A stretch of 64,000 nucleotides of DNA. Origin: an uncultured Collinsella sp. (lineage in GTDB: Bacteria > Actinomycetota > Coriobacteriia > Coriobacteriales > Coriobacteriaceae). A program made the translations under genes and the position numbers. The notes below the pieces were generated by a model, which made no database searches, was not told where the DNA came from, and saw only the letters and a list, made by a program, of their open reading frames with translations. Of the stretch, positions 48,794-59,401 are shown in pieces (position 1 is the stretch's first letter; each line of letters starts with the position of its first letter). The stretch covers positions 10,850 through 74,849 of the forward strand of contig CABVDJ010000007.1 in the NCBI GenBank assembly GCA_902497025.1. The letters run 5' to 3'.

Positions 48794-50008
48794 TTATGCG
48801 CTTGCTTCAGCAGCGCTCGCCACTGTTTCGAGCGAATCAGCTTCGTCTTCTGCCGCCTGCACCTTTGTCGGCACCACGCCAAAGCAGTAGCTCAGCGCCG
48901 CAGACACCGCAAATGCTGCGCCGCCGGCAGCGCAGCACCACAGCAGATTCGAGATGCCGCCCGTGGCAAAGCCAATGACCATAAGAACATTCGTCATACC
49001 GATAGTATAAGCCGTAACGTGGCCTACGGCCGCAACAAGGCCTCCGACGGCGCCGCCAACGGCCATGCACGTCAGACACCTGCCATATTTAAAGCCGCAT
49101 CCGTACAGCGCTGGCTCGCTTACGCCGCCAAGAATACCCGAGATTGAATAGCCCAGCATGAGCGCCTTCTCGTCCTTATCCGCAACGCGGAGCGACGCGC
49201 CAAAGGGCATGCCCCAAACGGCAAACGTTGCCATCGTCGCGGCGATCAGAATGCACGAATCCGTTCCCACACTCATAAACTGCGCATAGGCGAGCGATAG
49301 GACGACGTTGCTGACGCCCGCGATCTTTAGGAACTCCCAGCCCGCGGCAAGCCCCATGAGCGTGAGCAGCGACACGATGCCACCGGAATTGCCAAGCATA
49401 AACATAAGCTGGCCCAACAGCATGCCCAGATAGCTGCCCGCCGGCGCCGTGATACACAGCGAAACCGGAACCATAACGAGCATGGTTGCAAACGGAACGA
49501 ACGAAAACGCCACGGCCTTGGGGATAACGCGCTGAAAGAGACGCTCCACTCGCCATAGCACGGGCACCGAGATGAGAACCGGAATAACAGTCGTCGTGTA
49601 ATCGTTGACCGGCGCGGGAAGCAGCCCGTACACGGAAGTCATCGATGCCCCCGTCGTCGATACGGCATCGACAAGCTTGAGCAGGTCGGGCGCAATCAAT
49701 ACGCCGCCCAACATCATGCCCAGCTGCTCCGAGCAACCGAGCTGGCGGGCGGCGGCCCAGCCAAGATAAATGGGCAAAAAGTAGTAGCCGGCGTTATAGA
49801 GCCAACTGTAGAACAGGCGATAGATTTCGGAATCGGCAGACCACAGGCCCAGCATGCCTTCGCCCATAATGACGGCGACGGTGCGGAACAATGCCGCGCA
49901 AACAATAAACGGCAGCGCCGACATCATGCTTTTGGACAGATAGTCCACCACGGCCATGGCGTTTGATGAAACCGACGTTGTAAACGAGGTGTTAGAAACT
50001 TGTAGCAT
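48794..50008 (-). CDS. Lone PTS EIIC-like membrane protein
   Basis: A 404-residue protein with about ten hydrophobic segments resembling the glucoside-family PTS EIIC domain (LSKSMMSALPFIVCAALFRT, YSWLYNAGYYFLPIYLGWAA and, later, GILGGVSEPALYGCGFKYGR with the GxxEP-type substrate motif). No EIIA or EIIB domain is fused or next to it. The start at 50008 follows GGGAAAGGCG. It lies 40 bases after accDA and may share its transcript. The sugar, and whether it is an active PTS permease, are unknown. Confidence 0.8.
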   Translation of the reverse strand: MLQVSNTSFTTSVSSNAMAVVDYLSKSMMSALPFIVCAALFRTVAVIMGEGMLGLWSADSEIYRLFYSWLYNAGYYFLPIYLGWAAARQLGCSEQLGMMLGGVLIAPDLLKLVDAVSTTGASMTSVYGLLPAPVNDYTTTVIPVLISVPVLWRVERLFQRVIPKAVAFSFVPFATMLVMVPVSLCITAPAGSYLGMLLGQLMFMLGNSGGIVSLLTLMGLAAGWEFLKIAGVSNVVLSLAYAQFMSVGTDSCILIAATMATFAVWGMPFGASLRVADKDEKALMLGYSISGILGGVSEPALYGCGFKYGRCLTCMAVGGAVGGLVAAVGHVTAYTIGMTNVLMVIGFATGGISNLLWCCAAGGAAFAVSAALSYCFGVVPTKVQAAEDEADSLETVASAAEASA

Positions 50009-50048
50009 GGAACGCCTTTCCCAATATGACATGCGGGCTGTCCCTTTG

Positions 50049-51759
50049 TCACATCGTGCGGTATCGACCGATTGCGCGGTACTTTTCGTAGCGGAGGTTT
50101 GTGAGGGTCACGTCGTCGAGCTGCCCAAGCGTATCGAAGGCATCAAATGCCGAGGACATGACGGCACCGGCGATCTCCTCATGCGACAGGCCCTTATCGT
50201 CAACAATGCCGTCGATGATGCCGAGCGCCAGCAGATCGGGGGCCGTGAGCTTAAGCGCCTCGGCGGCCTCATCCGCACGCTCGGTATCCTTCCACAGGAT
50301 CGACGCACAGGCCTCGGGGCTCACGACTGAATAGGCCGAGCTCGAGAGCATCAGGATGCGGTCGGCCACGGACAGCGCCAGCGCGCCACCAGAGCCGCCC
50401 TCGCCTGTCACCACCGAGACAATCGGTGTCTTAAGGCCGCTCATCTCCATGAGATTCTGAGCAATCGCCTCGCCCTGGCCGCGCTCCTCGGCACCGATGC
50501 CGCAAAACGCGCCCGAAGTATCGACCAGGCACAGAACCGGTCGACCAAACTTTTCGGCCTGGCGCATAAGGCGACGTGCCTTGCGGTAACCCTCGGGATG
50601 TGCCATGCCAAAGTTGCGACGCATGCGCTCTTTGGTCGTGGTGCCGCGCTCGATGGCGATAACCGTCACAGGACGTCCGTCTTTCCAGCCAATGCCACCC
50701 ACCACGGCGGCGTCGTCGCCAAAGTAGCGGTCGCCGTGCAGCTCCACAAATCCATCCAGGCCCAGCGAGATCATCTCGCCTGCCGTGGCGCGATCTGCCG
50801 AGCGGGTCTGTTTGACAATCTCGAGCGCGGTTTTTGGTGCGGCCGAGAGCTTGAACAAGTGTCCCAACTTTTTGCCGCGGCGACCCGTATGCACGATCTC
50901 ATGCGGTGCCCCCAGGCCGGGCGCGTGCCCTTCGTGCAGCGCCAGCAGCTCGCCTACCGTGAGCGCAATCTCGCCACGCGGAACAACGGCATCGCAAAAG
51001 CCGTGCTCCAGCAAAAACTCGGAGCGATGGAATCCCTTGGGCAGGCGCTTGTGCATGTTCTGCTCGATCACGCGCGGGCCGGCAAATGCCGTCAGGGCAT
51101 CGGGCTCGGCCAGGATAATATCGCCCTCCATGGCAAAGCTCGCGGTTACGCCTCCGGTCGTGGGGTCGGTGAGCACCGTGATATACAGACCGCCCGCCTC
51201 GCTGTGGCGCCTAACCGCCGCAGAAATCTTGGCCATCTGCATAAGCGACGTCACGCCCTCTTGCATGCGCGCGCCGCCCGAAACGGTAAAGCCGACAACT
51301 GGCAATCCAAGCTCGGTCGCTCGCTCAAATGTGCGACAGATCTTCTCGCCCACCACGGAACCCATCGAGCCCATCATAAAGTTGGCGTCCATAAAGAAGA
51401 GCGCGGTATCGCAACCGCAGATTTTGCCCCTGCCGCACACAACGGCGTCGCGCTCGCCCGAACGCTCGCACACGCTCTTAAGCTTGTCGGCATAGCCGGG
51501 AAACGAGAGGAAGTCCTCCGACGCCAGATTGGCATCCCATTCCTCAAACGTGCCCTCGTCGACCGTCATGCGCATGCGCGCGCGACCGCTCACGCGAAAG
51601 TGTTTGCCGCAACGAGGGCAGACCTCGAGGTTGTCGTGCAGGCGTGCTTCATCGATCACGCGGCGACACTCCGGGCACTTGATAAACACGTGGCGCGCGG
51701 GAAACTCGGCGCACGACTCGGTCATCGGCCCCTCGAGGACGTTGACCGTCTTCGCTTTT

Positions 51760-51773
<14 letters not shown>
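50049..51773 (-). CDS. accDA: Acetyl-CoA carboxylase carboxyltransferase, fused beta and alpha subunits
   Basis: This 574-residue protein joins AccD and AccA, normally separate. The N-terminal half has the zinc ribbon CPECRRVIDEARLHDNLEVC then PRCGKHF, and GGARMQEGVTSLMQMAKI. The C-terminal half begins near residue 310 (ALEIVKQTRSADRATAGEMI) and has GDDAAVVGGIGWKDGRPV and GEGGSGGALALSVADRILML. Together they transfer the carboxyl group from biotin to acetyl-CoA, making malonyl-CoA. The gene overlaps accC by 14 bases, so translation is coupled. Confidence 0.96.
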
Positions 51774-53103
<1,330 letters not shown>

Positions 53104-53113
53104 GAAAACTTCC

Positions 53114-53536
53114 CTACTTTTCGTGCATGAGTGCAAAAGACATATCGGCGCGGCAGCAAACCTCACCGTTAACGCTCGCAGTACCTGTCGCAAAGCGGAA
53201 CGGCCCGCGCGCACGCGTGATGGAGCACACCAGATCCACCGTGTCGCCCGGGCGCACCGGACGCTTAAAGCGCACCTTGTCCAGACTCGTGTAGAACGGC
53301 GTCGCGCCACGCGCCTCCTCATCGCCCATCAGCAGCACGCAGCAGTTCTGGGCGAGCATCTCGCACTGAATCACGCCGGGGACGACCGGGTTTCCCGGAA
53401 AATGCCCCTGCAAAAAGTACTCGTCGCCCGTGATCGTAATCTTGCCGTGGGCCTCGTCGCCCACCAGCTCGGCCTCGTCGAGCAAAAGCATCGGCTCGCG
53501 ATGCGGCAACAGCTTCTTGAGCTCTTCTTTGTTCAT
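53114..53536 (-). CDS. fabZ: 3-hydroxyacyl-ACP dehydratase FabZ
   Basis: Dehydrates beta-hydroxyacyl-ACP in fatty-acid elongation. The hot-dog signature FLQGHFPGNPVVPGVIQCEM holds His45 and Glu59, the catalytic pair. MNKEELKKLLPHREPMLLLD is a standard N-terminus; the ATG at 53536 follows AGGTGAT and is preferred to a GTG three codons upstream. Length is 140 residues. Confidence 0.97.
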   Translation of the reverse strand: MNKEELKKLLPHREPMLLLDEAELVGDEAHGKITITGDEYFLQGHFPGNPVVPGVIQCEMLAQNCCVLLMGDEEARGATPFYTSLDKVRFKRPVRPGDTVDLVCSITRARGPFRFATGTASVNGEVCCRADMSFALMHEK

Positions 53537-53545
53537 GGATATCAC

Positions 53546-54022
53546 CTATCCGATCCTCATGAGGCAGCTGCCAAACTCCACGAGGTCGCCGTCGGCCACG
53601 CAGATCTCGAGCACCTCGCCGTCTGCCTCTGCCGTTACCTCGTTGAGAACCTTCATGGCCTCGATGATGCAGAGGGTCTCACCGGCCTTGACCTTGGAGC
53701 CCACGTGCACAAACGGCTCGTCGCCCGGCGCCGGGGCAGCATAGAAAACGCCGACCATGGGAGCGGTCACCTCGGTGCCCTTGGGCTCCGGTGCGGCGAC
53801 AGGCGCCTGCGCGGCGGGCTCCGGTGCGGCAGCAGGCATGGCGACAGGAGCCACCGCCGGAGCAGTCACGGCACCCGGCATAGGCATGGGCACGGCAACC
53901 GGCTGTGCGGCGCTCGCGCGCTCGAGTTCGACCGCGGTGCCATCGGGCTCCTCAACGCGCACGCGCGTGAGGCCGCGGTCCTCCATAACATCAGCTATCT
54001 CGGCAAGTCTTTTGGAATCCAT
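53546..54022 (-). CDS. accB: Biotin carboxyl carrier protein of acetyl-CoA carboxylase
   Basis: A 158-residue carrier. The C-terminal biotinyl domain (about residues 84-158) contains EAMKVLNEV with Lys124 as biotin attachment site. It is preceded by a Pro/Ala-rich flexible linker (residues about 37-80) and a short N-terminal helix region. The start lies just after the fabF stop. birA, across the fab promoter region, would attach the biotin. Confidence 0.97.
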   Translation of the reverse strand: MDSKRLAEIADVMEDRGLTRVRVEEPDGTAVELERASAAQPVAVPMPMPGAVTAPAVAPVAMPAAAPEPAAQAPVAAPEPKGTEVTAPMVGVFYAAPAPGDEPFVHVGSKVKAGETLCIIEAMKVLNEVTAEADGEVLEICVADGDLVEFGSCLMRIG

Positions 54023-54025
54023 GCT

Positions 54026-55273
54026 CTAGCTCCTCGTATATCTACGCAGCGCGATGGCGGCGTTATGCCCACCAAAGCCCAGGTTGGTCGAAAGCGCCCA
54101 GGTAAGGTCGGCGCGAACCGCGCGATTGGGCGTGTAGTCAAGATCGCAGGCGGGATCGGGCGTGTGGTAGTTAATGGTCGGCGGCACCACGCCCTGCTCG
54201 AGCGCCATGGCGCAGGCCATGACCTCGATGGCACCCGTGGCACCGATCATATGGCCGGTCATCGACTTGGTCGACGAGACGTGCGCGGCTCGTGCCGCGT
54301 CCTCGCCGAGCGCACGCTTAATGCCCGCCGTCTCGGACGAATCGTTGAGCTTGGTCGAGGTGCCGTGAGCGTTGATGTAGAGGCCCTCGGAAGGCTTGAC
54401 GTCGCCCTCGGCAACCGCCAGCGATATCGCGCGGGCAATGCCGGCAGCCTCGGGATCGGGGCTCGTGATGTGATAGGCATCATCGGTGTTGCCGTAGCCC
54501 ACGACCTCGGCATAAATGTGCGCACCGCGCGCCTGCGCATGCTCCATGCTCTCGAGAACCAGCACGCAGGCGCCCTCGCCCATCACAAAGCCGTCGCGGT
54601 CTGCATCGAACGGGCGGCAAGCCGTCGACGGGTCAGGATTAGTGGTGAGAGCACGACAGGATGTAAAGCCCGCAACGGCATCGGGGATGATTGCGGCCTC
54701 GGCACCGCCGGCGAGAATCGCATCGGCATAGCCATGCTTGATGGCGCGGAATGCCTCGCCCACCGCATGGGCCGAGGTTGCGCAGGCGGTCACCACGGGC
54801 AGGGTCGGGCCCTTTGCCTTATGGCGGATTGCGATATTGCCCGAAGCCATATTGGGGATCATCATCGCGATCATATAGGGCGATGCGCGACGGGGCCCAC
54901 GGTCGGCAATCGTGTGGACGTTGTCGACGAGTGTCTGCATGCCGCCCACGCCCGAACCCACGTAGACGCCCAGGCGCTCGCGATCGATGGCGCCCTCGAC
55001 ATCAAAGCCCGCATCGTGCATGGCCTCGTCCGACGCTGCCAGGGCAAACTGAACGCAGGGGTCCAGGTGCTTGGCGTCACGCTTACCAAAGTACTCGTTG
55101 CCGTCAAAACCCTTGACCTCGGCCGCCACCTTAACGGCAAACGCATCGGTATCGAAGTGCGTGATCGGGCCGATGCCGCACGTGCCGGCGCACATGGCCG
55201 CCCAGGTAGCAAGCGCCGTGTTACCGAGCGGCGATACGGCACCGATACCGGTGATTGCAACTCTCTGTTCCAT
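54026..55273 (-). CDS. fabF: 3-oxoacyl-ACP synthase II FabF
   Basis: Condensing enzyme of chain elongation. Cys164 in VVTACATSAHAVGEAF is the acyl acceptor; His residues in INAHGTSTKLND and STKSMTGHMIGA complete the Cys-His-His triad. The ATG at 55273 follows GAGGAG by six bases, giving 415 residues starting MEQRVAITGIGAVSPLG. It is between fabG and accB. Confidence 0.97.
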   Translation of the reverse strand: MEQRVAITGIGAVSPLGNTALATWAAMCAGTCGIGPITHFDTDAFAVKVAAEVKGFDGNEYFGKRDAKHLDPCVQFALAASDEAMHDAGFDVEGAIDRERLGVYVGSGVGGMQTLVDNVHTIADRGPRRASPYMIAMMIPNMASGNIAIRHKAKGPTLPVVTACATSAHAVGEAFRAIKHGYADAILAGGAEAAIIPDAVAGFTSCRALTTNPDPSTACRPFDADRDGFVMGEGACVLVLESMEHAQARGAHIYAEVVGYGNTDDAYHITSPDPEAAGIARAISLAVAEGDVKPSEGLYINAHGTSTKLNDSSETAGIKRALGEDAARAAHVSSTKSMTGHMIGATGAIEVMACAMALEQGVVPPTINYHTPDPACDLDYTPNRAVRADLTWALSTNLGFGGHNAAIALRRYTRS

Positions 55274-55312
55274 CATGGTCTCCTCATTCAAGCCGTTGTT
55301 CGGCCCTAGTTT

Positions 55313-56086
55313 CTACATCGCCATTCCGCCGTCGACGCGCACGACCTCGCCCGTAATGTAGGCAGCCGCATCACTCGCCAAAAAGCGCACCACGCCGGCC
55401 ACTTCCTCGGGGCGCGCCATGCGCTTTAGGGGAATCTGCTCCTCGGTTGCCGCGCGAACCTTCTCCGAAAGCTTTGCCGTCATATCGGTCTCGACAAACC
55501 CGGGGGCGACCGCGTTCACTCGTACGCCGCGGGACGCAAGCTCGCGCGCTACCGCCTTGGTCAGACCGATGACGCCCGCCTTGGAGGCTGCATAGTTGGC
55601 CTGCCCGGCATTGCCCATCAGGCCCACGACCGAGCTCATGTTGACGACGCAGCCGCCGCGCTGGCGCATAAAGGTCTTGGTGAGCGCGCGCGTCGTATTG
55701 AACGTGCCCTTGAGATTGACATCGAGCACGCGGTCGAAGGCATCGTCACCCATACGCATGAGCAGGCCGTCGCGCGTGATGCCGGCGTTGTTGACGAGCG
55801 CCCAAATGGAGCCAAAGTCGTTGAGGACCGTCTCCACGCAAGTGTTGACGGCGGCGGGGTCGGCCACGTCACATTGATATGCGCGCGCCGTGGCGCCAGC
55901 CGCCTCACAGGCTTCGCACGTCTCGCGCGCCGCATCTGCGCTACCGGCATAGACGACGGCGATATCAAAGCCGTCCTCCGCCAGGCCCACGGCACAAGCG
56001 CGACCGATGCCGCGCGAGCCGCCCGTGACAAGTGCCACGCGACGTGAGTCGTTGCGCTCGAGCGCGCCATTGTTCAAGTTGCCCAT
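55313..56086 (-). CDS. fabG: 3-oxoacyl-ACP reductase FabG
   Basis: NADPH-dependent short-chain dehydrogenase. The cofactor loop VTGGSRGIGRA lies at about residues 20-30, NNAG at about 97-100, and the catalytic Ser-Tyr-Lys in NMSSVVGLMGNAGQANYAAS followed by K. The first 15 residues (MGNLNNGALERNDSR) are a short extension. Length is 257 residues; AAAGGAATGAC precedes the ATG. Confidence 0.97.
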   Translation of the reverse strand: MGNLNNGALERNDSRRVALVTGGSRGIGRACAVGLAEDGFDIAVVYAGSADAARETCEACEAAGATARAYQCDVADPAAVNTCVETVLNDFGSIWALVNNAGITRDGLLMRMGDDAFDRVLDVNLKGTFNTTRALTKTFMRQRGGCVVNMSSVVGLMGNAGQANYAASKAGVIGLTKAVARELASRGVRVNAVAPGFVETDMTAKLSEKVRAATEEQIPLKRMARPEEVAGVVRFLASDAAAYITGEVVRVDGGMAM

Positions 56087-56116
56087 GTCATTCCTTTCGG
56101 GTTACAGCCCTGTGGA

Positions 56117-57043
56117 CTATGCGAGCTCGTCGGCAATAGCTGCGACCTGCTCGGCCGTCTCGCACGAATACACACGAACGTCGCTCAGCGTACGCTTGAC
56201 CAGGCCGGACAGCGTTTTGCCGGGGCCGACCTCAATAAATGTGTCGATGCCTTGATCCTGCAGAGCATGCAGCGTATCGACCCAGCGCACGGCATTGCTC
56301 ACCTGATTGGCCAAGACATCCGATGCCGTCTGAGGGTCCGCCGGATAGGGCGCCGCTGTCATATTTGCCAAAACAGGAATGAGCAACGGGGACGGCGCGT
56401 GACCGGCCTCAATATATGCGGCAAGGCCACAGGTCGCCTCGGCCATATAGGGGCTATGAAATGCACCCGACACCGCGACTTTCATGGCGCGGCCGCCAGC
56501 CTCTTTTACTAGGACGTCGAGGGTCTGCAGCGCATCGGGCGCTCCGGCCACAACCGTCTGCTGGGGACTGTTGTAGTTGACCGGCCAGCAGTCCTCGCCG
56601 GCCTGCGCAGCCAGGTTCTCGACTTGCGCAGCATCAAGTTTGATGACGGCGCGCATGCCGCCAGGGTGACGCTCGGCCGCCGTGGCCATCAATGCCGCGC
56701 GCTCACACACGAGCTCAAAACCCGCTCGCGTATCGAATGCCCCCGCAAAGCTGAGTGCAGCGACCTCGCCCAGCGAGAATCCCGCACAGGCGGCAGGCAC
56801 CACGCCGCGCTCGCGCAGGGCGACGGCGACAGCCAAGTCGTGCACGAACACGCAAGGCTGCGTGTTCTCGGTCTGCGAGAGCTCCTCCTTGGAGTCGCTC
56901 CGGCACTGCTCGCTCGTCCCCGGGCGCACCTCGTCGGCAATGGTGAACACCTCGGCGGCCGCCGGCGATGTCTCGATCAGGTCGACGCCCATCGCGGGGT
57001 GTTGGGCACCCTGGCCGGCAAACAGAAACGCTACGCTACCCAT
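56117..57043 (-). CDS. fabD: Malonyl-CoA:ACP transacylase FabD
   Basis: Loads malonyl groups onto ACP. FLFAGQGAQHPAMG is the N-terminal signature; the nucleophile Ser90 is in AGFSLGEVAAL, with Phe where His is usual (GHSLGE), and VSGAFHSPYM carries the catalytic His. Length is 308 residues. Its start overlaps the end of fabK by 13 bases. Confidence 0.96.
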   Translation of the reverse strand: MGSVAFLFAGQGAQHPAMGVDLIETSPAAAEVFTIADEVRPGTSEQCRSDSKEELSQTENTQPCVFVHDLAVAVALRERGVVPAACAGFSLGEVAALSFAGAFDTRAGFELVCERAALMATAAERHPGGMRAVIKLDAAQVENLAAQAGEDCWPVNYNSPQQTVVAGAPDALQTLDVLVKEAGGRAMKVAVSGAFHSPYMAEATCGLAAYIEAGHAPSPLLIPVLANMTAAPYPADPQTASDVLANQVSNAVRWVDTLHALQDQGIDTFIEVGPGKTLSGLVKRTLSDVRVYSCETAEQVAAIADELA

Positions 57044-57975
57044 GCGGACGCACCCTTCAGGACGCGCTCGGCGCCATCGACCAGATCGTCAACGATTTCG
57101 CGTGCGCTCTGGCGCTCGCTAACCATGCCGGCAATCTGTCCACACAAAAACGAACCCTCTTCGTAGTTGCCGTCCTTGGCGGCCTTACGCAGCGCACCGG
57201 TTCCCATAGCACCGAGCTCCTCGGCACTCGCGCCGGAACCCTCGCTCTTGGCATAGGCGTTGGTGAAGGGGCTCTTGAGGGCGCGCACCGGATGTCCCGT
57301 CGAGCGACCGGTCGCACGCGTTGAAGTGTCGTTGGCCTTCAGGACCATCTCTTTGTACTGCTCCGAGACGGTGCACTCGTCTGCGACCAGAAAGCGCGTA
57401 CCCACTTGCACGCCTTCGGCGCCCAGCATAAAGGCGGCCGCCACGCCGCGGCCGTCGGCAATACCGCCGGCGGCCACGACGGGAATGTCAACCGCATCGA
57501 CGACCTGCGGCACCAGTGCCATCGTCGAGGTCTCACCAATATGGCCGCCCGATTCGGTACCCTCGGCAACAACCGCCGTGGCTCCACGACGTGCCACGAG
57601 GCGCGCCAGCGCCACCGAGGCAACGACCGGGATGACCTTGATGCCCGCCTCGTTCCACGCCTTCATGTACTTGGCGGGATTGCCGGCGCCCGTCACGACG
57701 ACCGGCACTCGCTCGTCAATCACGACCTGTGCAACCTCGTCGGCGAACGGGCTCATGAGCATGACGTTGACGCCAAAGGGCTTATCCGTCCTGGCGCGCA
57801 GCTCGTGAATCTGGTCGCGCAGCCAGTTGGCGTCGGCGTTCATGGCCGCAATGATGCCTAAGCCACCCGCCTCGGACACTGCGGACGCCAGCGAGGCATC
57901 GGCAATCCAGGCCATACCGCCCTGGAACACGGGCTTTTCGATGCCGAGCAGATCGCAGAGAGGAGTCTTGAGCAT
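57031..57975 (-). CDS. fabK: Enoyl-ACP reductase II FabK
   Basis: FMN-dependent enoyl reductase of the nitronate-monooxygenase fold, the type used by streptococci and many anaerobes instead of FabI. PVFQGGMAWIADASLASAVS, PFGVNVMLMSPFADEVAQVV, GTESGGHIGETSTMALVPQV and VVAAGGIADGRGVAAAFMLG are characteristic. Length is 314 residues. FabK is little affected by triclosan. It lies between acpP and fabD. Confidence 0.95.
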   Translation of the reverse strand: MLKTPLCDLLGIEKPVFQGGMAWIADASLASAVSEAGGLGIIAAMNADANWLRDQIHELRARTDKPFGVNVMLMSPFADEVAQVVIDERVPVVVTGAGNPAKYMKAWNEAGIKVIPVVASVALARLVARRGATAVVAEGTESGGHIGETSTMALVPQVVDAVDIPVVAAGGIADGRGVAAAFMLGAEGVQVGTRFLVADECTVSEQYKEMVLKANDTSTRATGRSTGHPVRALKSPFTNAYAKSEGSGASAEELGAMGTGALRKAAKDGNYEEGSFLCGQIAGMVSERQSAREIVDDLVDGAERVLKGASAWVA

Positions 57976-57977
57976 CT

Positions 57978-58214
57978 CTACTTCTCCAATGCCGCCTCGA
58001 CCGTATCGGCGAACTCGCCGACCGTCTTGGGGTTCTCCTCGGTATCGAGCTGGATGCCAAACTCGTCCTCGACGGCAACGAGGATCTCGACGGTGCCCAG
58101 GCTGTCGAGACCAATCTCCTCGAGCGTGGACTCGGGCTTCATCTCAACGTCGTCAAGACCAGCGGTCTCGCGGATAACGTCGCAAACGCGCTCGAAGGTC
58201 TTCTGATCTGCCAT
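57978..58214 (-). CDS. acpP: Acyl carrier protein
   Basis: A 78-residue acidic protein. Ser38 in GLDSLGTVEILVAVEDEF is the phosphopantetheine attachment site. It sits between fabH and fabK and ends two bases before fabK starts. Confidence 0.97.
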   Translation of the reverse strand: MADQKTFERVCDVIRETAGLDDVEMKPESTLEEIGLDSLGTVEILVAVEDEFGIQLDTEENPKTVGEFADTVEAALEK

Positions 58215-58265
58215 GGTAGTTCTCCTTTGGTTGTGCCCTAGGGCGTTTTTATTTCCTATGTGCGA

Positions 58266-59225
58266 CTACTTCCAACGAAGCAGATAGCCACCTATATCCA
58301 GACCGGCGCCAAATCCAACCAAGGCGATCGTGTCGCCCGTGTGAAGTGCACCGGCGTTTGCCAGCCGGTCGAGGGCAAGCGGAATGCATGCGCTCGAAAT
58401 GTTGCCGGTCTCGCGCAACGTGCGAACCACACGCTCGTCCGGCACGCCCAGACGCTTGACCGCCTGGCTCAGGATTCGTTCGTTAGCCTGATGGAATACA
58501 AAATGATCGATGTCTTCGACCAAAATGCTCGCATCGATCGCAAGCTTATGGACCGTGTCACAGATGGCGTTGACGCCGAACTTGAACACGCGGCGGCCAT
58601 TCATGGACAGCACGCTCGCGCTATCTGCGGAAGCCTTAAACGGCGAGGTACCGACCAGACCGGGAACGCGCAACGTCTCGACGTCGGGCGCCGTCGAAAG
58701 CTCAACGGCAAGGGGGTTGTCTCCCCCAGCTTCAATCACTGCGGCGCCTGCCCCATCGCCAAATAGCACGCAGGTGGCACGGTCGGTCCACTCGAGCGCG
58801 CGCGTCATCTGCTCGGCAGCAACAACAAGCACGCGCTCGGCACGGCTGCGGGCGATATAGCCCTCGGCGACATCGAGCGCAAATACGAAGCCGGCACAAG
58901 CCGCCGAGACATCGAAGGCAGGGCACGTCGCGCCTAGTCGCTCAGCAACGGCACACGCCTCGGCGGGAACAAGGTGGTCACCCGTCGTCGTCGAGCAGAC
59001 GATCAGATCCAGCTGGCTCGCGTCGATTCCGGACACCTGGAGTGCCCGCTCGCTCGCTGCTACGGCAAGGTCGTCAAGTGACTCGGTGGTGCAGACGTGG
59101 CGGCTCTTGATACCTGTGCGAGTAAAAATCCACTCATCCGAGGTATCGAGGAACTCAGACAGCTCGTCATTGGAAACACTGCGCTCAGGAAGTGCCGAAC
59201 CTGTTCCAAGAATCGTGAAACCCAT
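58266..59225 (-). CDS. fabH: 3-oxoacyl-ACP synthase III FabH
   Basis: Initiates fatty-acid synthesis by condensing an acyl-CoA primer with malonyl-ACP. Cys110 in DVSAACAGFVFALD, His in FHQANERI and Asn in ETGNISSACIP form the triad. The ATG at 59225 follows AAAGGAGG, giving 319 residues; a longer frame upstream has no ribosome site. It is the first gene of the fab operon. Trp/Leu residues that set primer preference cannot be read reliably here. Confidence 0.97.
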   Translation of the reverse strand: MGFTILGTGSALPERSVSNDELSEFLDTSDEWIFTRTGIKSRHVCTTESLDDLAVAASERALQVSGIDASQLDLIVCSTTTGDHLVPAEACAVAERLGATCPAFDVSAACAGFVFALDVAEGYIARSRAERVLVVAAEQMTRALEWTDRATCVLFGDGAGAAVIEAGGDNPLAVELSTAPDVETLRVPGLVGTSPFKASADSASVLSMNGRRVFKFGVNAICDTVHKLAIDASILVEDIDHFVFHQANERILSQAVKRLGVPDERVVRTLRETGNISSACIPLALDRLANAGALHTGDTIALVGFGAGLDIGGYLLRWK

Positions 59226-59243
59226 CACTAACCTCCTTTGAGT

Positions 59244-59307
59244 TGTTGACGTGTTTACATCGACCAAGAGAGGATAACGCATTTCAGTCTTTGTTGACGT
59301 GTTAACA
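59244..59307. promoter_or_regulatory. Paired palindromic operator candidates in the fabH-birA gap
   Basis: TGTTGACGTGTTTACA (59244-59259) and TGTTGACGTGTTAACA (59292-59307) are near-identical palindromes of the form TGTTnAC-GT-GTnAACA, 48 bp apart, in the 176-bp divergent gap. The first starts 19 bases upstream of the fabH start codon. They probably bind a fatty-acid synthesis repressor encoded elsewhere; BirA here lacks a DNA-binding domain. Confidence 0.65.
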
Positions 59308-59401
59308 TTAAATTGTCCAAATGCGACAAAGGCTTCACATTGTGTCTATCTCTCGACACCATTACGCGATTGCCTTATTACCTTAGGAGGTACCAGCTGT
59401 T

